Assembly: GCA_018712705.1 (NCBI GenBank)
Contig: DVGM01000016.1
Location: 1 to 18,175 of the forward strand
DNA from: Aphodousia faecalis
GTDB lineage: Bacteria > Pseudomonadota > Gammaproteobacteria > Burkholderiales > Burkholderiaceae_F
DNA: 18,175 nucleotides
Direction of reading: 5' to 3'
Shown here: one piece after another, positions 1 to 6,659 of the stretch
Layout: every line of letters starts with the position of its first letter
Position numbering within the stretch: the stretch's first letter is position 1
Translations under genes and position numbers: made by a program
The notes under the pieces: generated by a model
Told to the model about the DNA's origin: nothing
What the model saw: only the letters and a program-made list of their open reading frames with translations
Databases searched by the model: none

Positions 1-12
1 ACGATAAATAAA

Positions 13-40
13 AGCTTTCGGCTTTAGCCGAGAGTTGTTT
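13..40. terminator. Candidate intrinsic terminator at left edge
   Basis: A stem of about 8-9 bp (CTTTCGGCT 15-23 with AGCCGAGAG 26-34, one G-T pair) is followed on the plus strand by TTGTTT. On the minus strand it is followed by CTTTTATTTAT. It could therefore work in both directions. The minus-strand T tract is the better one. Confidence 0.4.
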
Positions 41-82
41 ACTCACTTAAAAAATAAGACATAAAAAAACAGGGACATCCAC

Positions 83-112
83 CCGATTGATGTTTTCATC
101 GTCGGCATTTTT
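83..112 (+). terminator. Candidate intrinsic terminator
   Basis: CCGA..GATG (83-92) pairs with CATC..TCGG (97-105) around a TTTT loop with a small internal mismatch, and is followed by CATTTTTG. It would suit a plus-strand transcript that enters from the left of the window. The stem is imperfect, so this is tentative. Confidence 0.3.
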
Positions 113-272
113 GTCGTTGTGTAATAGGAAAAAAGGAAGTGAAATAACAAGTGAACTCATTGTTCTGCGTGGAGAACAACGGTTGTTTTTAGTTTTGGAT
201 TGCCTTGACTGAACAAGTCTGAAAAGATTGAAAAGATGAGAAATTAGATCAAAGATCGTGTTGAAGTGAACA

Positions 273-313
273 CTTCCCCGAGACGGTCTAAACGGCCGTC
301 TCTTTTCGGGAAG
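273..313. terminator. Hairpin downstream of the XRE gene
   Basis: The inner stem GAGACGG (280-286) / CCGTCTC (296-302) and the outer stem CTTCCC (273-278) / GGGAAG (308-313) form an extended hairpin eight bases past the stop codon of the minus-strand XRE gene. The T run (303-306) follows the inner stem on the plus strand, so as an intrinsic terminator it reads better for a plus-strand transcript. For the XRE gene it lacks a U tract. Confidence 0.45.
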
Positions 314-320
314 GTTTCAA

Positions 321-539
321 TTATTCAAACTTCAGAACAACTTTTTTGCCCAGGGCCTGAGCATACTTTTGCAGTGTTGTCACTGAAGGATAGACGCCGC
401 GGTTTAACTTGCCTTCTAAGCGGGCGACTGCAGGCTGGACAGTTCCCATGCGCTTGGCAACTTCCATTTGTGTGAGACCGAGTTCAAGTCGGTAGGACAG
501 CAATTGGCGCGTCTGTTCCTTATCAAAAGTCGTAACCAT
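321..539 (-). CDS. Small XRE/HigA-like helix-turn-helix protein
   Basis: A 72-aa protein that is almost entirely one helix-turn-helix domain of the Cro/C1 (XRE) type. The segment LGLTQMEVAKRMGTVQPAVA (about residues 20-39) has the usual HTH pattern, with LTQ opening helix 2 and QPAVARLE as the recognition helix. The C-terminal half (SVTTLQKYAQALG) matches the usual third and fourth helices. Its size and style resemble HigA-type antitoxins and small phage-like repressors, which bind operator DNA as dimers. The ATG has GGAG (547-550) at good spacing. No toxin gene of the HigB/RelE type is visible upstream or downstream, so it is either a solitary regulator or an orphan antitoxin. It is divergent from the small heat-shock gene. 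The DNA-binding role is well supported; antitoxin activity is only a possibility. Confidence 0.85.
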   Translation of the reverse strand: MVTTFDKEQTRQLLSYRLELGLTQMEVAKRMGTVQPAVARLEGKLNRGVYPSVTTLQKYAQALGKKVVLKFE

Positions 540-625
540 AAATTTTCTCCGCTTGTTTAATTTTTGTCATTGTCATTTGGGGGATCCGCGGTTTTTATCT
601 TGGGTTAGCCCTTAGACAGCCCTCT

Positions 626-660
626 ATCATACAAGGCTCTAAGCCTAAAAATAAGGGGGG
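626..660 (-). promoter_or_regulatory. Possible promoter/operator of the XRE gene
   Basis: On the minus strand a -10-like TATGAT lies at 626-631. The inverted repeat AGGCT-CTA-AGCCT (634-646) sits just upstream of it, where a repressor would block RNA polymerase. The -35 (TTATTT) is poor. An autoregulated HTH gene would fit, but this rests on sequence pattern alone. Confidence 0.3.
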
Positions 661-683
661 AGGTAGAGACAAATAGCTACTTT

Positions 684-766
684 TTGTAAAGCTGTTACAT
701 ATTGAAACATAATGGCTCTTTAAATGAAGAAAAAAGGACTCACATTCAGTAGTGAAAGCGGTGAGT
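684..766 (+). promoter_or_regulatory. Possible promoter and structured leader of the small heat-shock gene
   Basis: TTGTAA (684-689), an 18-nt spacer and CATAAT (708-713) make a reasonable sigma-70 promoter. That would give a leader of about 145 nt before the heat-shock start codon. The leader contains a nested stem-loop: ACTCAC (738-743) with GTGAGT (761-766), enclosing TTCA/TGAA. I found no sigma-32 -10 box (CCCCAT type) and no CIRCE element. I also found no sequence that would clearly mask the ribosome binding site, so a thermosensor is not supported. Confidence 0.35.
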
Positions 767-867
767 GAGCTCAAAAGAGTTGCACAGAACCGCAGATGAT
801 TGCTCGAGGCCGAGGCCCGCAGAAAAACAGAGCTTCGCCTTCGATGAAGAGAATTGAGGAGTTTGAG

Positions 868-1320
868 ATGTTGTTTCCGACTGTTTATGGTGAAAACCTT
901 TTTGATGATTTAGACAATATGTTCGGTTTGACTTCTTATGAAGGAGAAGGCAGACGCGATCCGCTCTTTGGTAAGAACGCTTCTCGTATCATGAAGACCG
1001 ATATTCGTGAAACGGATACAAGTTACGAGTTGGATATTGATCTGCCGGGCTTTAAGAAAGAAGACATTCAAGCCCATTTGAAAGAGGGTTATTTGACGAT
1101 TACGGCTCAAAAGGGTTTGGAACGTGATCAAAAAGAAGAAAAGACAGGTCGTTACATTCGTCGTGAACGCTACAGCGGTTCCTGCTCAAGAAGCTTCTAC
1201 GTGGGTGAACATATTCGCGAAGAAGATATTGATGCCAAGTTTGAAAACGGTATTCTTCAGATCAGCGTTCCTAAGAAAGCTCCTGAAGTGCCCGTTCAGA
1301 AACAAATTGCTATTAAATAA
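868..1320 (+). CDS. Small heat-shock protein, Hsp20/alpha-crystallin family
   Basis: A 150-aa ATP-independent holdase that binds unfolding cytoplasmic proteins and passes them to DnaK/ClpB. The alpha-crystallin domain runs from about residue 42 to 137: YELDIDLPGFKKEDI, then YLTITA, then the hallmark GILQISVPKK near residues 128-137. A short tail containing IAIK could supply the I-X-I contact used in oligomer formation. The start chosen is the ATG at 868, because GAGGAG (856-861) lies 6 nt upstream and homologues begin with a similar MxxP-type N terminus. An in-frame ATG at 796 would add 24 residues of unlikely sequence and has no good ribosome site. The gene stands alone, with its own terminator, just upstream of ppk-ppx. 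Confidence 0.93.
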   Translation: MLFPTVYGENLFDDLDNMFGLTSYEGEGRRDPLFGKNASRIMKTDIRETDTSYELDIDLPGFKKEDIQAHLKEGYLTITAQKGLERDQKEEKTGRYIRRERYSGSCSRSFYVGEHIREEDIDAKFENGILQISVPKKAPEVPVQKQIAIK

Positions 1321-1367
1321 CAATAAGAATTGTTTAGAAGCCGCTTGAGGCATAAAAAACAAAATAG

Positions 1368-1404
1368 CCCGTGCGAAGTGACCGATTCGCACGGGTTTAT
1401 TTTT
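1368..1404 (+). terminator. Strong intrinsic terminator after the heat-shock gene
   Basis: A perfect 10-bp stem, CCCGTGCGAA (1368-1377) with TTCGCACGGG (1386-1395), has an 8-nt loop and is followed by TTTATTTTT. It closes the heat-shock transcript about 48 nt after the stop codon and insulates it from ppk. Confidence 0.93.
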
Positions 1405-1461
1405 GCCGAAAGCAAAAAAAGTCTTTTCCCCTTCTCCTTTAGTGTTATCTTAGAAATAAGA

Positions 1462-1495
1462 CGTTCATGGCTTTGTCATATTCGTTCTTCAAAAT
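1462..1495 (+). promoter_or_regulatory. Probable Pho box and -10 upstream of ppk
   Basis: Two half-sites, CGTTCAT (1462-1468) and TTGTCAT (1473-1479), are separated by 4 nt. They match the CTGTCAT-N4-CTGTCAT layout of PhoB sites in 5 and 6 of 7 bases. A -10-like CAAAAT (1490-1495) starts 11 nt downstream, the usual distance when a Pho box replaces the -35. This suggests PhoB activation of ppk-ppx under phosphate starvation, as is known for ppk in other proteobacteria. Confidence 0.5.
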
Positions 1496-1539
1496 AACGG
1501 TTTAAACCGAACGGGATCTTTTTATTTTGGAGAAATTTC

Positions 1540-3858
1540 ATGGGCAAAGCGGATGTTTCGGAAATGACTGCGACAGAGGGTCAGGGGGATGCTTCTGTCG
1601 TTTTAAAAGTAGGTGACAAGGTGGACAATACAAAAACCGAGAATAAAACATCGGCTACAAAGGCCGCTGCCGCAAAGAAAACAACAACCGCTGCCAAGCG
1701 TACTCGCAGAAGCACCACTCAAAAGAAAACAAGATCAATCCCTGAAATTAAAGCGGGGAAACCCATTGATGTAACCAATCCCGAGTTTTATCTCAACCGT
1801 GAGATCAATTGGATCGATTTTGACCGCAAGGTGCTAGAACAGGCTGAGGATAAGTCTGTGCCGCTTCTGGAACGGGTGAAGTTTTTATCCATTTTCTTTA
1901 ACAATTTGGATGAATTCTTCATGGTTCGTGTTGCCAACGTTTGGAAACAGGTGCAAAGCGGCGCCGAAGCAACCGGTGCGGACAAACTTCCTCCCAGACG
2001 CCAATTATCTGAAATCGGCCGTCGCGTACGGGAATTGACTGAAGAAGCAGAAGAGCTTTGGAAAAAGGATCTGTTGCCCGAGTTAGCCAAGCAGTCCATC
2101 CGCATTGTGGACTACGCGGATCTGCCTCAGAAAAAGCGCGAAATCTTAAGTGATTATTTTGATCACGAGATTTTCCCGATTTTGACCCCTCAGGCGATTG
2201 ACTCCGGTCACCCGTTCCCGCTTGTCTCAAACACCAGCATCAATTTCATCATTGAGTTGGTGAGCGAAAAAAATAAAAATGACATTCGCTACGCGCGCTT
2301 GAAGTGTCCCAACAACGTTCCGCGTTTCCTTTATTTACCGAAGGGTAAGGAAGACGTTAACGCCAAGTTGGCCTATGACTCAAGCTACAGCGAAGTCAAC
2401 GTCGTTTTGGTCGAAGACCTGATAGAAGAGTGCATGGAACGACTTTTCCCGGGCTACAAAGTAAACGCCGCGGGACAATTCCGCATCACGCGCAACACGG
2501 ACGGCGAAATTGAAGAAGACGAAGCCGATGACCTTTTAGCGGCGGTTCGTGATTATGTCGATCAACGACGCTTTGGCGACATCGTGCGCGTTGAAATGGG
2601 CCGTGGCATGCCGGTTCGTTTGGCTGACCTTCTGATTGAGCACCTAGAAGTGAAACCGCATCAGATCTACAAGCAAAAGATTCCGCTTGCCTTCTCTGAA
2701 TTTATGAGTTTGGGCTGTATTGACCGGCCGAAGCTTCAGTACAAGGCCGATCCCACAAAGTTGGCTAAAGAGCTCGACGGGGAACGTGATTGTTTTGAAG
2801 CGATTAAAAAGCGCGATGTGGTGCTCTATCACCCCTATGATCGCTTCCAAGCGGTGTTGAATTTTATTGATCAGGCCGCGCGCGATCCTAAAGTCGTGGC
2901 TATTAAACAAACGCTTTACCGCTGTGGCAGTGACTCGCCTGTCATCCGCAGCTTGCTTGAGGCTCGCCGCCGTGGCAAACAAGTGACGGCTGTTGTGGAA
3001 CTAAAAGCCCGTTTTGACGAAGAGCGCAATATCAATTGGGCCGAAGAGTTGGAACGCGCGGGTGTGAACGTTGTCTACGGTTTCGTAGGCTTAAAGATTC
3101 ATGCGAAGCTTTGCCTGGTTGTGCGCCGTGAAGAAGGCGGCATTAAGCGCTATGTTCATATCGGAACGGGTAACTACAATGCCTCGTCGGCTAAGATTTA
3201 TACCGACTTGGGATTGATTACGGCCGATGAAGCGATTTGCGCCGATGTGACCGATCTCTTTAACGTGATGACCGGCTGTGGTGATATCTTCACGTACAGA
3301 AAACTGTTCGTTTCGCCCAAGAGCCTTCGTCCGTCCATCACCAAGTTGATTCAGGAGGAGGTGGCCCTGCACCGTGAACATGGTAACGGTCACATCATGA
3401 TCAAGTGCAATCAATTGGTGGACGGGGAAATCATCGCTGAACTCTATAAGGCCAGTATTGCCGGTGTGAAAATTGAGTGCGTCGTTCGCGGCATTTGCTG
3501 CCTGCGCCCGGGTATCCCCGGTTTGTCGGAAAATATTTCCGTTAAATCCATTGTGGGACGCTATCTGGAGCACGCCCGTGTGTACTGGTTCAATCATAAT
3601 GGCGATGAGCGGATGTACATCGGGAGCGCCGATATGATGAGCCGCAACTTAAACGGCCGTATTGAGGTGCTCACGCCGATTCTTCACGAAAAGATCCGTC
3701 GCAACATTATGAATAACATCATGAGGTTGCAGTTGGCCGATACGGAACAATCCTGGATTATGGGACCGACCGGTGAATACAAACGTTTTGTTCGTCCGAA
3801 AGGCATGAAGAAAGTGGATGCTCAGAACGCCCAAAATCATTTAAAGAGTCTGTACTAA
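1540..3858 (+). CDS. ppk: Polyphosphate kinase 1
   Basis: Makes long-chain inorganic polyphosphate from the terminal phosphate of ATP, reversibly, as a membrane-associated oligomer. The conserved N domain begins at about residue 83 (FYLNREINWIDF) and includes LDEFFMVRVA. The two histidines needed for autophosphorylation and transfer appear as H540 in YVHIGTGNYN and H678 in YLEHARVYWF. The C-terminal core ends near RRNIMNNI. At 772 aa it is about 80 residues longer than typical Ppk1. The excess is an N-terminal tail rich in Lys, Ala and Thr (about residues 41-66, with KRTRR). The start at 1540 has GGAG 7 nt upstream and no later in-frame ATG lies close to the core, so the tail appears real. 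A likely Pho box precedes the gene, and ppx follows after 2 nt. Confidence 0.97.
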   Translation: MGKADVSEMTATEGQGDASVVLKVGDKVDNTKTENKTSATKAAAAKKTTTAAKRTRRSTTQKKTRSIPEIKAGKPIDVTNPEFYLNREINWIDFDRKVLEQAEDKSVPLLERVKFLSIFFNNLDEFFMVRVANVWKQVQSGAEATGADKLPPRRQLSEIGRRVRELTEEAEELWKKDLLPELAKQSIRIVDYADLPQKKREILSDYFDHEIFPILTPQAIDSGHPFPLVSNTSINFIIELVSEKNKNDIRYARLKCPNNVPRFLYLPKGKEDVNAKLAYDSSYSEVNVVLVEDLIEECMERLFPGYKVNAAGQFRITRNTDGEIEEDEADDLLAAVRDYVDQRRFGDIVRVEMGRGMPVRLADLLIEHLEVKPHQIYKQKIPLAFSEFMSLGCIDRPKLQYKADPTKLAKELDGERDCFEAIKKRDVVLYHPYDRFQAVLNFIDQAARDPKVVAIKQTLYRCGSDSPVIRSLLEARRRGKQVTAVVELKARFDEERNINWAEELERAGVNVVYGFVGLKIHAKLCLVVRREEGGIKRYVHIGTGNYNASSAKIYTDLGLITADEAICADVTDLFNVMTGCGDIFTYRKLFVSPKSLRPSITKLIQEEVALHREHGNGHIMIKCNQLVDGEIIAELYKASIAGVKIECVVRGICCLRPGIPGLSENISVKSIVGRYLEHARVYWFNHNGDERMYIGSADMMSRNLNGRIEVLTPILHEKIRRNIMNNIMRLQLADTEQSWIMGPTGEYKRFVRPKGMKKVDAQNAQNHLKSLY

Positions 3859-3860
3859 CC

Positions 3861-5519
3861 ATGTCGAGTACCAATCACCAGTATTTGAACTTGGCCGAGG
3901 AGTCGGCCAAGTCACAAGAGCGAGGCTTTGTTCGTCCCAATCCGACCGTCACCCGTGTGGGTTTTATTGATTTGGGCAGTAATTCCTCACGATTGACCGT
4001 TGTGGAGTTTGACCGACGGGGACGTGTGACGGTTTTAAATCGCGTCAAAAGTATGGTTCGGTTAGGCGAAAGGGCTTTCGAAACCAAAGAGCTTCAACCC
4101 GAAGCGATGGACAGGGCTTTAGCCTGCTTGGTCGAGTTTGCCGAAATCTGCCACTCATACGGGGTGACTGAGGTGGTGGCGGTTGGTACAGCCGCTTTGC
4201 GTGTAGCACAAAACAGTATTGACTTTGTCAACCGAGTAAAAGAGCGCACGGGTTTTGACCTGCAGGTTATTTCAGGTGATGAGGAAGCGCGTTTGATTCG
4301 GGTCGGCATTTGGGATTCGCTGCCTAAGACCAAGGATTCGTTTCTTTTTATCGATATCGGTGGCGGCAGCACCGAGGTGTCGGTTTCCTCTCGAGACAAG
4401 ATCTATTTTCTGGAGTCCTTAAACATCGGTTGCGTGATGATGACCGATGCCTTTAAGGGCAACGCTCAAGGCAAAATCTCTTCGAGTGTTTTTGCCAAAA
4501 TGCAGCAAAGAGCTCAGGAGAAAATTCAGCACATTCTGAAGAAAACCGAGCGCTCTCGTTTTAAGGCTGCGATTGCTAGCTCCGGGACCGCCCAGGCGCT
4601 TTTGAATTTGGCTCAAGCCAAGTTTGGAGAGGCCGGAGGGTTTCTACAAAAAGAAGCCGGCATTGAATTAAAGCGCTCGCAAATTGCCGCATTGGCTAAG
4701 TCCCTGTCGCAGATGACTTCTGCCGAGCGAGAAAAACTGCCAGGTTTAAGTCCCGCCCGTGCGCAGGTGATTGTGGGGGGAGCGGCGATTTTGCTCACCA
4801 TTTTGCAAACATTGGACTTATCCAGTGTTTACGTCACACCCAATAACTTGCAAGACGGTCAGGTGGTTGACTACATTGAGCGTCATTTTGACCGTGACGG
4901 GAAAAAGGAAAATTATTGGCGAAAGAAAAGCGTTAAGCGTCTGGCCAAGCACTATCACTGCGAAAAAGCTCATGCCAAGCACATGGGCGAGGTGGCTTTG
5001 AGTTTGTTTGAACAGGCTCAAAAACTAAAGCTTTGCGAAAGCCAGCCCGGATTGCCTGAGTTGATCGGTTACGCAGCCAGACTTCATGACATTGGGATTG
5101 CGATTTCGTACGACAAGCACTACATGCACGGCGCGTACCTGGTTCGCTATTGTCCTCTGTTGGGTTTTACCGAGCAAGAGGTGCTCACCATGGCTCGTTT
5201 GGTTTTCTGGCACTCCCGTCCGAGCAGTGAATTGCCGGCGTTTCTGCAAGGAGCGCCAGCCACAAAGGCTCAGAAGTGGGCCGCGCTCTGTCTTTTCATC
5301 GCCGAAAATCTGGATCGCACGCATCGCTCGTTAGCAAAGAGCCTCAAGCTTGTGAAAAAGGACAATAACCTCACCATTGAGGTACTGTTGACTTCGCCCG
5401 CTCCTCTTGAGCAGGCCTCCATTGAAAAAATCCGCAAGCAAATTAAACGAGTATTAGGTGTGGCGATTGATTTTCGCTTCACGATCGAAGATCGTGAGTT
5501 GGAGATCATCGGGCTTTAA
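3861..5519 (+). CDS. ppx: Exopolyphosphatase, Ppx/GppA family with HD domain
   Basis: Removes terminal phosphates from polyphosphate; family members may also hydrolyse pppGpp. The N-terminal half is an actin-like ASKHA phosphatase fold. It shows phosphate loop 1 at FIDLGSNSSRL (about residues 35-45), the acidic SGDEEARLI segment carrying the likely catalytic Glu, and phosphate loop 2 at FIDIGGGSTEVS (about 160-171). The C-terminal part is the HD-like domain found in long Ppx proteins, with HAKHMGE, RLHDIG (H409, D410) and later His residues (YMHGAYL, FWHSR). At 552 aa it is slightly longer than E. coli Ppx. The ATG lies 2 nt after the ppk stop and only a weak AAAGAG precedes it, so translation is probably coupled to ppk. 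Having both enzymes in one transcript allows turnover as well as storage. A GppA-like specificity is not excluded. Confidence 0.95.
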   Translation: MSSTNHQYLNLAEESAKSQERGFVRPNPTVTRVGFIDLGSNSSRLTVVEFDRRGRVTVLNRVKSMVRLGERAFETKELQPEAMDRALACLVEFAEICHSYGVTEVVAVGTAALRVAQNSIDFVNRVKERTGFDLQVISGDEEARLIRVGIWDSLPKTKDSFLFIDIGGGSTEVSVSSRDKIYFLESLNIGCVMMTDAFKGNAQGKISSSVFAKMQQRAQEKIQHILKKTERSRFKAAIASSGTAQALLNLAQAKFGEAGGFLQKEAGIELKRSQIAALAKSLSQMTSAEREKLPGLSPARAQVIVGGAAILLTILQTLDLSSVYVTPNNLQDGQVVDYIERHFDRDGKKENYWRKKSVKRLAKHYHCEKAHAKHMGEVALSLFEQAQKLKLCESQPGLPELIGYAARLHDIGIAISYDKHYMHGAYLVRYCPLLGFTEQEVLTMARLVFWHSRPSSELPAFLQGAPATKAQKWAALCLFIAENLDRTHRSLAKSLKLVKKDNNLTIEVLLTSPAPLEQASIEKIRKQIKRVLGVAIDFRFTIEDRELEIIGL

Positions 5520-5574
5520 ATCTTGGGTCTGGGTTTCAAACCGATGACTTAAGAATAGTTACTCTTTTATCTTT

Positions 5575-5609
5575 AAGCGGCTTAGGTGTGCAATCATCTA
5601 AGCCGCTTT
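5575..5609. terminator. Hairpin between convergent ppx and transporter operon
   Basis: A perfect 11-bp stem, AAGCGGCTTAG (5575-5585) with CTAAGCCGCTT (5598-5608), has a 12-nt loop. It sits 55 nt after the ppx stop and 25 nt from the end of the opposing operon, so it probably ends both transcripts. The T run is short on both strands (TTT on plus). A second small stem, CGCTTT/AAAGCG, overlaps its right arm. Confidence 0.7.
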
Positions 5610-5632
5610 GCGCTATAAAGCGAGTTTCTGTA

Positions 5633-6658
5633 CTAGTCACCAACCGCATGGCAAGCAACGCGCACCGTTTCTCCTTCAATCACAATGTCCCGCAACTGGG
5701 GCTTTTCTTTTTTGCACCGCTCACAGGCAATGGGGCACCTCGGGTGAAACGCGCAGCCAGTTGGAGGATTGAGGGGATTGGGAACTGCCCCCTTAATCGG
5801 AATACGGGGTTTGCCGGTCATTTTCATGTCCGGAATCGCATCCAAAAGCATTTTGGTGTACGGATGTTGTGGGGACTTAAAAAGCAGCTTCTTGGGGGCT
5901 AGTTCCACCAGACGTCCAAGGTACATGACTCCCACGCGGTCGGAAATGTGATGCACGACCGAAAGATTGTGCGAAATAAAAAGATACGTCAGGCCGACTT
6001 TCTTTTGAACCGAAAGCATCAAATTGAGAATTTGTGCCTGAACGGATACATCCAAGGCCGAAGTCGGCTCGTCACAGATTAGGAAGTCAGGGTTGCTGGC
6101 CAAAGCCCTGGCAATGGAGATGCGTTGCCTTTGGCCGCCGGAGAATTGATGCGGATATTTATCGGCATCCTCAGGATTTAATTTCACCAAGCTCATCAAC
6201 TCATTGACACGGTCATCAATAGCCTTTTGATCTGTCAAAAGTTTCTGTACACGAATTGGTTCAGCGATGATGTCGCGCACGCGCCAGCGGGGATTTAAGC
6301 TTGCGTACGGATCTTGAAAAATCATATTGATGCGTCGTCTGAGACTTTTTGCGAGAGCACTTTCTTTTTTGTTGTAAAGCGTGGCAAGATCAATGCCGTC
6401 AACGGTAACGGAGCCAAAAGACGGTTCATAGAGACCGCACAGCAGTTTAGCCGTTGTGCTTTTTCCGCAGCCCGATTCTCCGACTAAAGACAAAATCTCA
6501 CCGCGATAGATGTCAAAGCTGACATCATCGACTGCCGTCAGGGTCATCTTGGGCGAATGATTAACCAGGCGCGTAAGCCAAGGTTCCGAGACATCAAACT
6601 GTTTGGTAAGGTGCTTTACGTGAACTAAAACCGCCTCTGTTTTTTGAGTATTGGTCAT
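5633..6658 (-). CDS. Peptide ABC transporter ATPase, DppF/OppF type
   Basis: One of the two cytoplasmic ATPases that power this importer. Walker A is GESGCGKST (residues 60-68), the ABC signature is FSGGQRQR (about 168-175) and Walker B is LICDEPTSALD (about 190-200). The C-terminal oligopeptide-transporter domain holds a four-cysteine cluster, C302, C308, C312 and C315 (C-X5-C-X3-C-X2-C). Related Dpp ATPases have been reported to bind a 4Fe-4S cluster through such cysteines. The 341-aa length fits DppF/OppF. The start is set by AGGAG inside the end of the upstream ATPase gene; the two genes are 1 nt apart and probably translationally coupled. It is the last gene of the five-gene operon. Substrate cannot be decided from the ATPase. 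Confidence 0.94.
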   Translation of the reverse strand: MTNTQKTEAVLVHVKHLTKQFDVSEPWLTRLVNHSPKMTLTAVDDVSFDIYRGEILSLVGESGCGKSTTAKLLCGLYEPSFGSVTVDGIDLATLYNKKESALAKSLRRRINMIFQDPYASLNPRWRVRDIIAEPIRVQKLLTDQKAIDDRVNELMSLVKLNPEDADKYPHQFSGGQRQRISIARALASNPDFLICDEPTSALDVSVQAQILNLMLSVQKKVGLTYLFISHNLSVVHHISDRVGVMYLGRLVELAPKKLLFKSPQHPYTKMLLDAIPDMKMTGKPRIPIKGAVPNPLNPPTGCAFHPRCPIACERCKKEKPQLRDIVIEGETVRVACHAVGD

Positions 6659-6659
6659 C

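Larger units (their letters stand above)
1..320. other. Gene-free stretch with several hairpins
   Basis: No open reading frame here has a convincing ribosome binding site or family resemblance. The stretch is AT-rich and carries a series of inverted repeats: 15-34, 83-105, 160-179 (TTGTTCT / AGAACAA around a 6-nt loop, followed by a T-rich run), 263-276 (GAAGTG-AA-CACTTC) and 273-313. It probably contains the end of a transcription unit lying to the left, and possibly a small RNA. A -35-like TTGACT lies at 205-210 but has no good -10 partner. Confidence 0.5.

Noticed and set aside
266..475. Plus-strand 69-aa reading frame starting at 266
   Set aside because: It overlaps the well-supported minus-strand HTH gene, runs through the hairpin at 273-313, and has no ribosome site or family resemblance.
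540..795. A toxin partner gene for the HigA-like protein
   Set aside because: I looked on both strands for a HigB/RelE-sized frame with a ribosome site and found none.
796..867. Upstream start for the small heat-shock protein
   Set aside because: The extra 24 residues do not resemble the family, and the ATG at 868 has a far better ribosome site.
3091..3597. 168-aa minus-strand frame antisense to ppk
   Set aside because: It is a codon-bias shadow of a strongly conserved gene, with no ribosome site and no recognisable domain.
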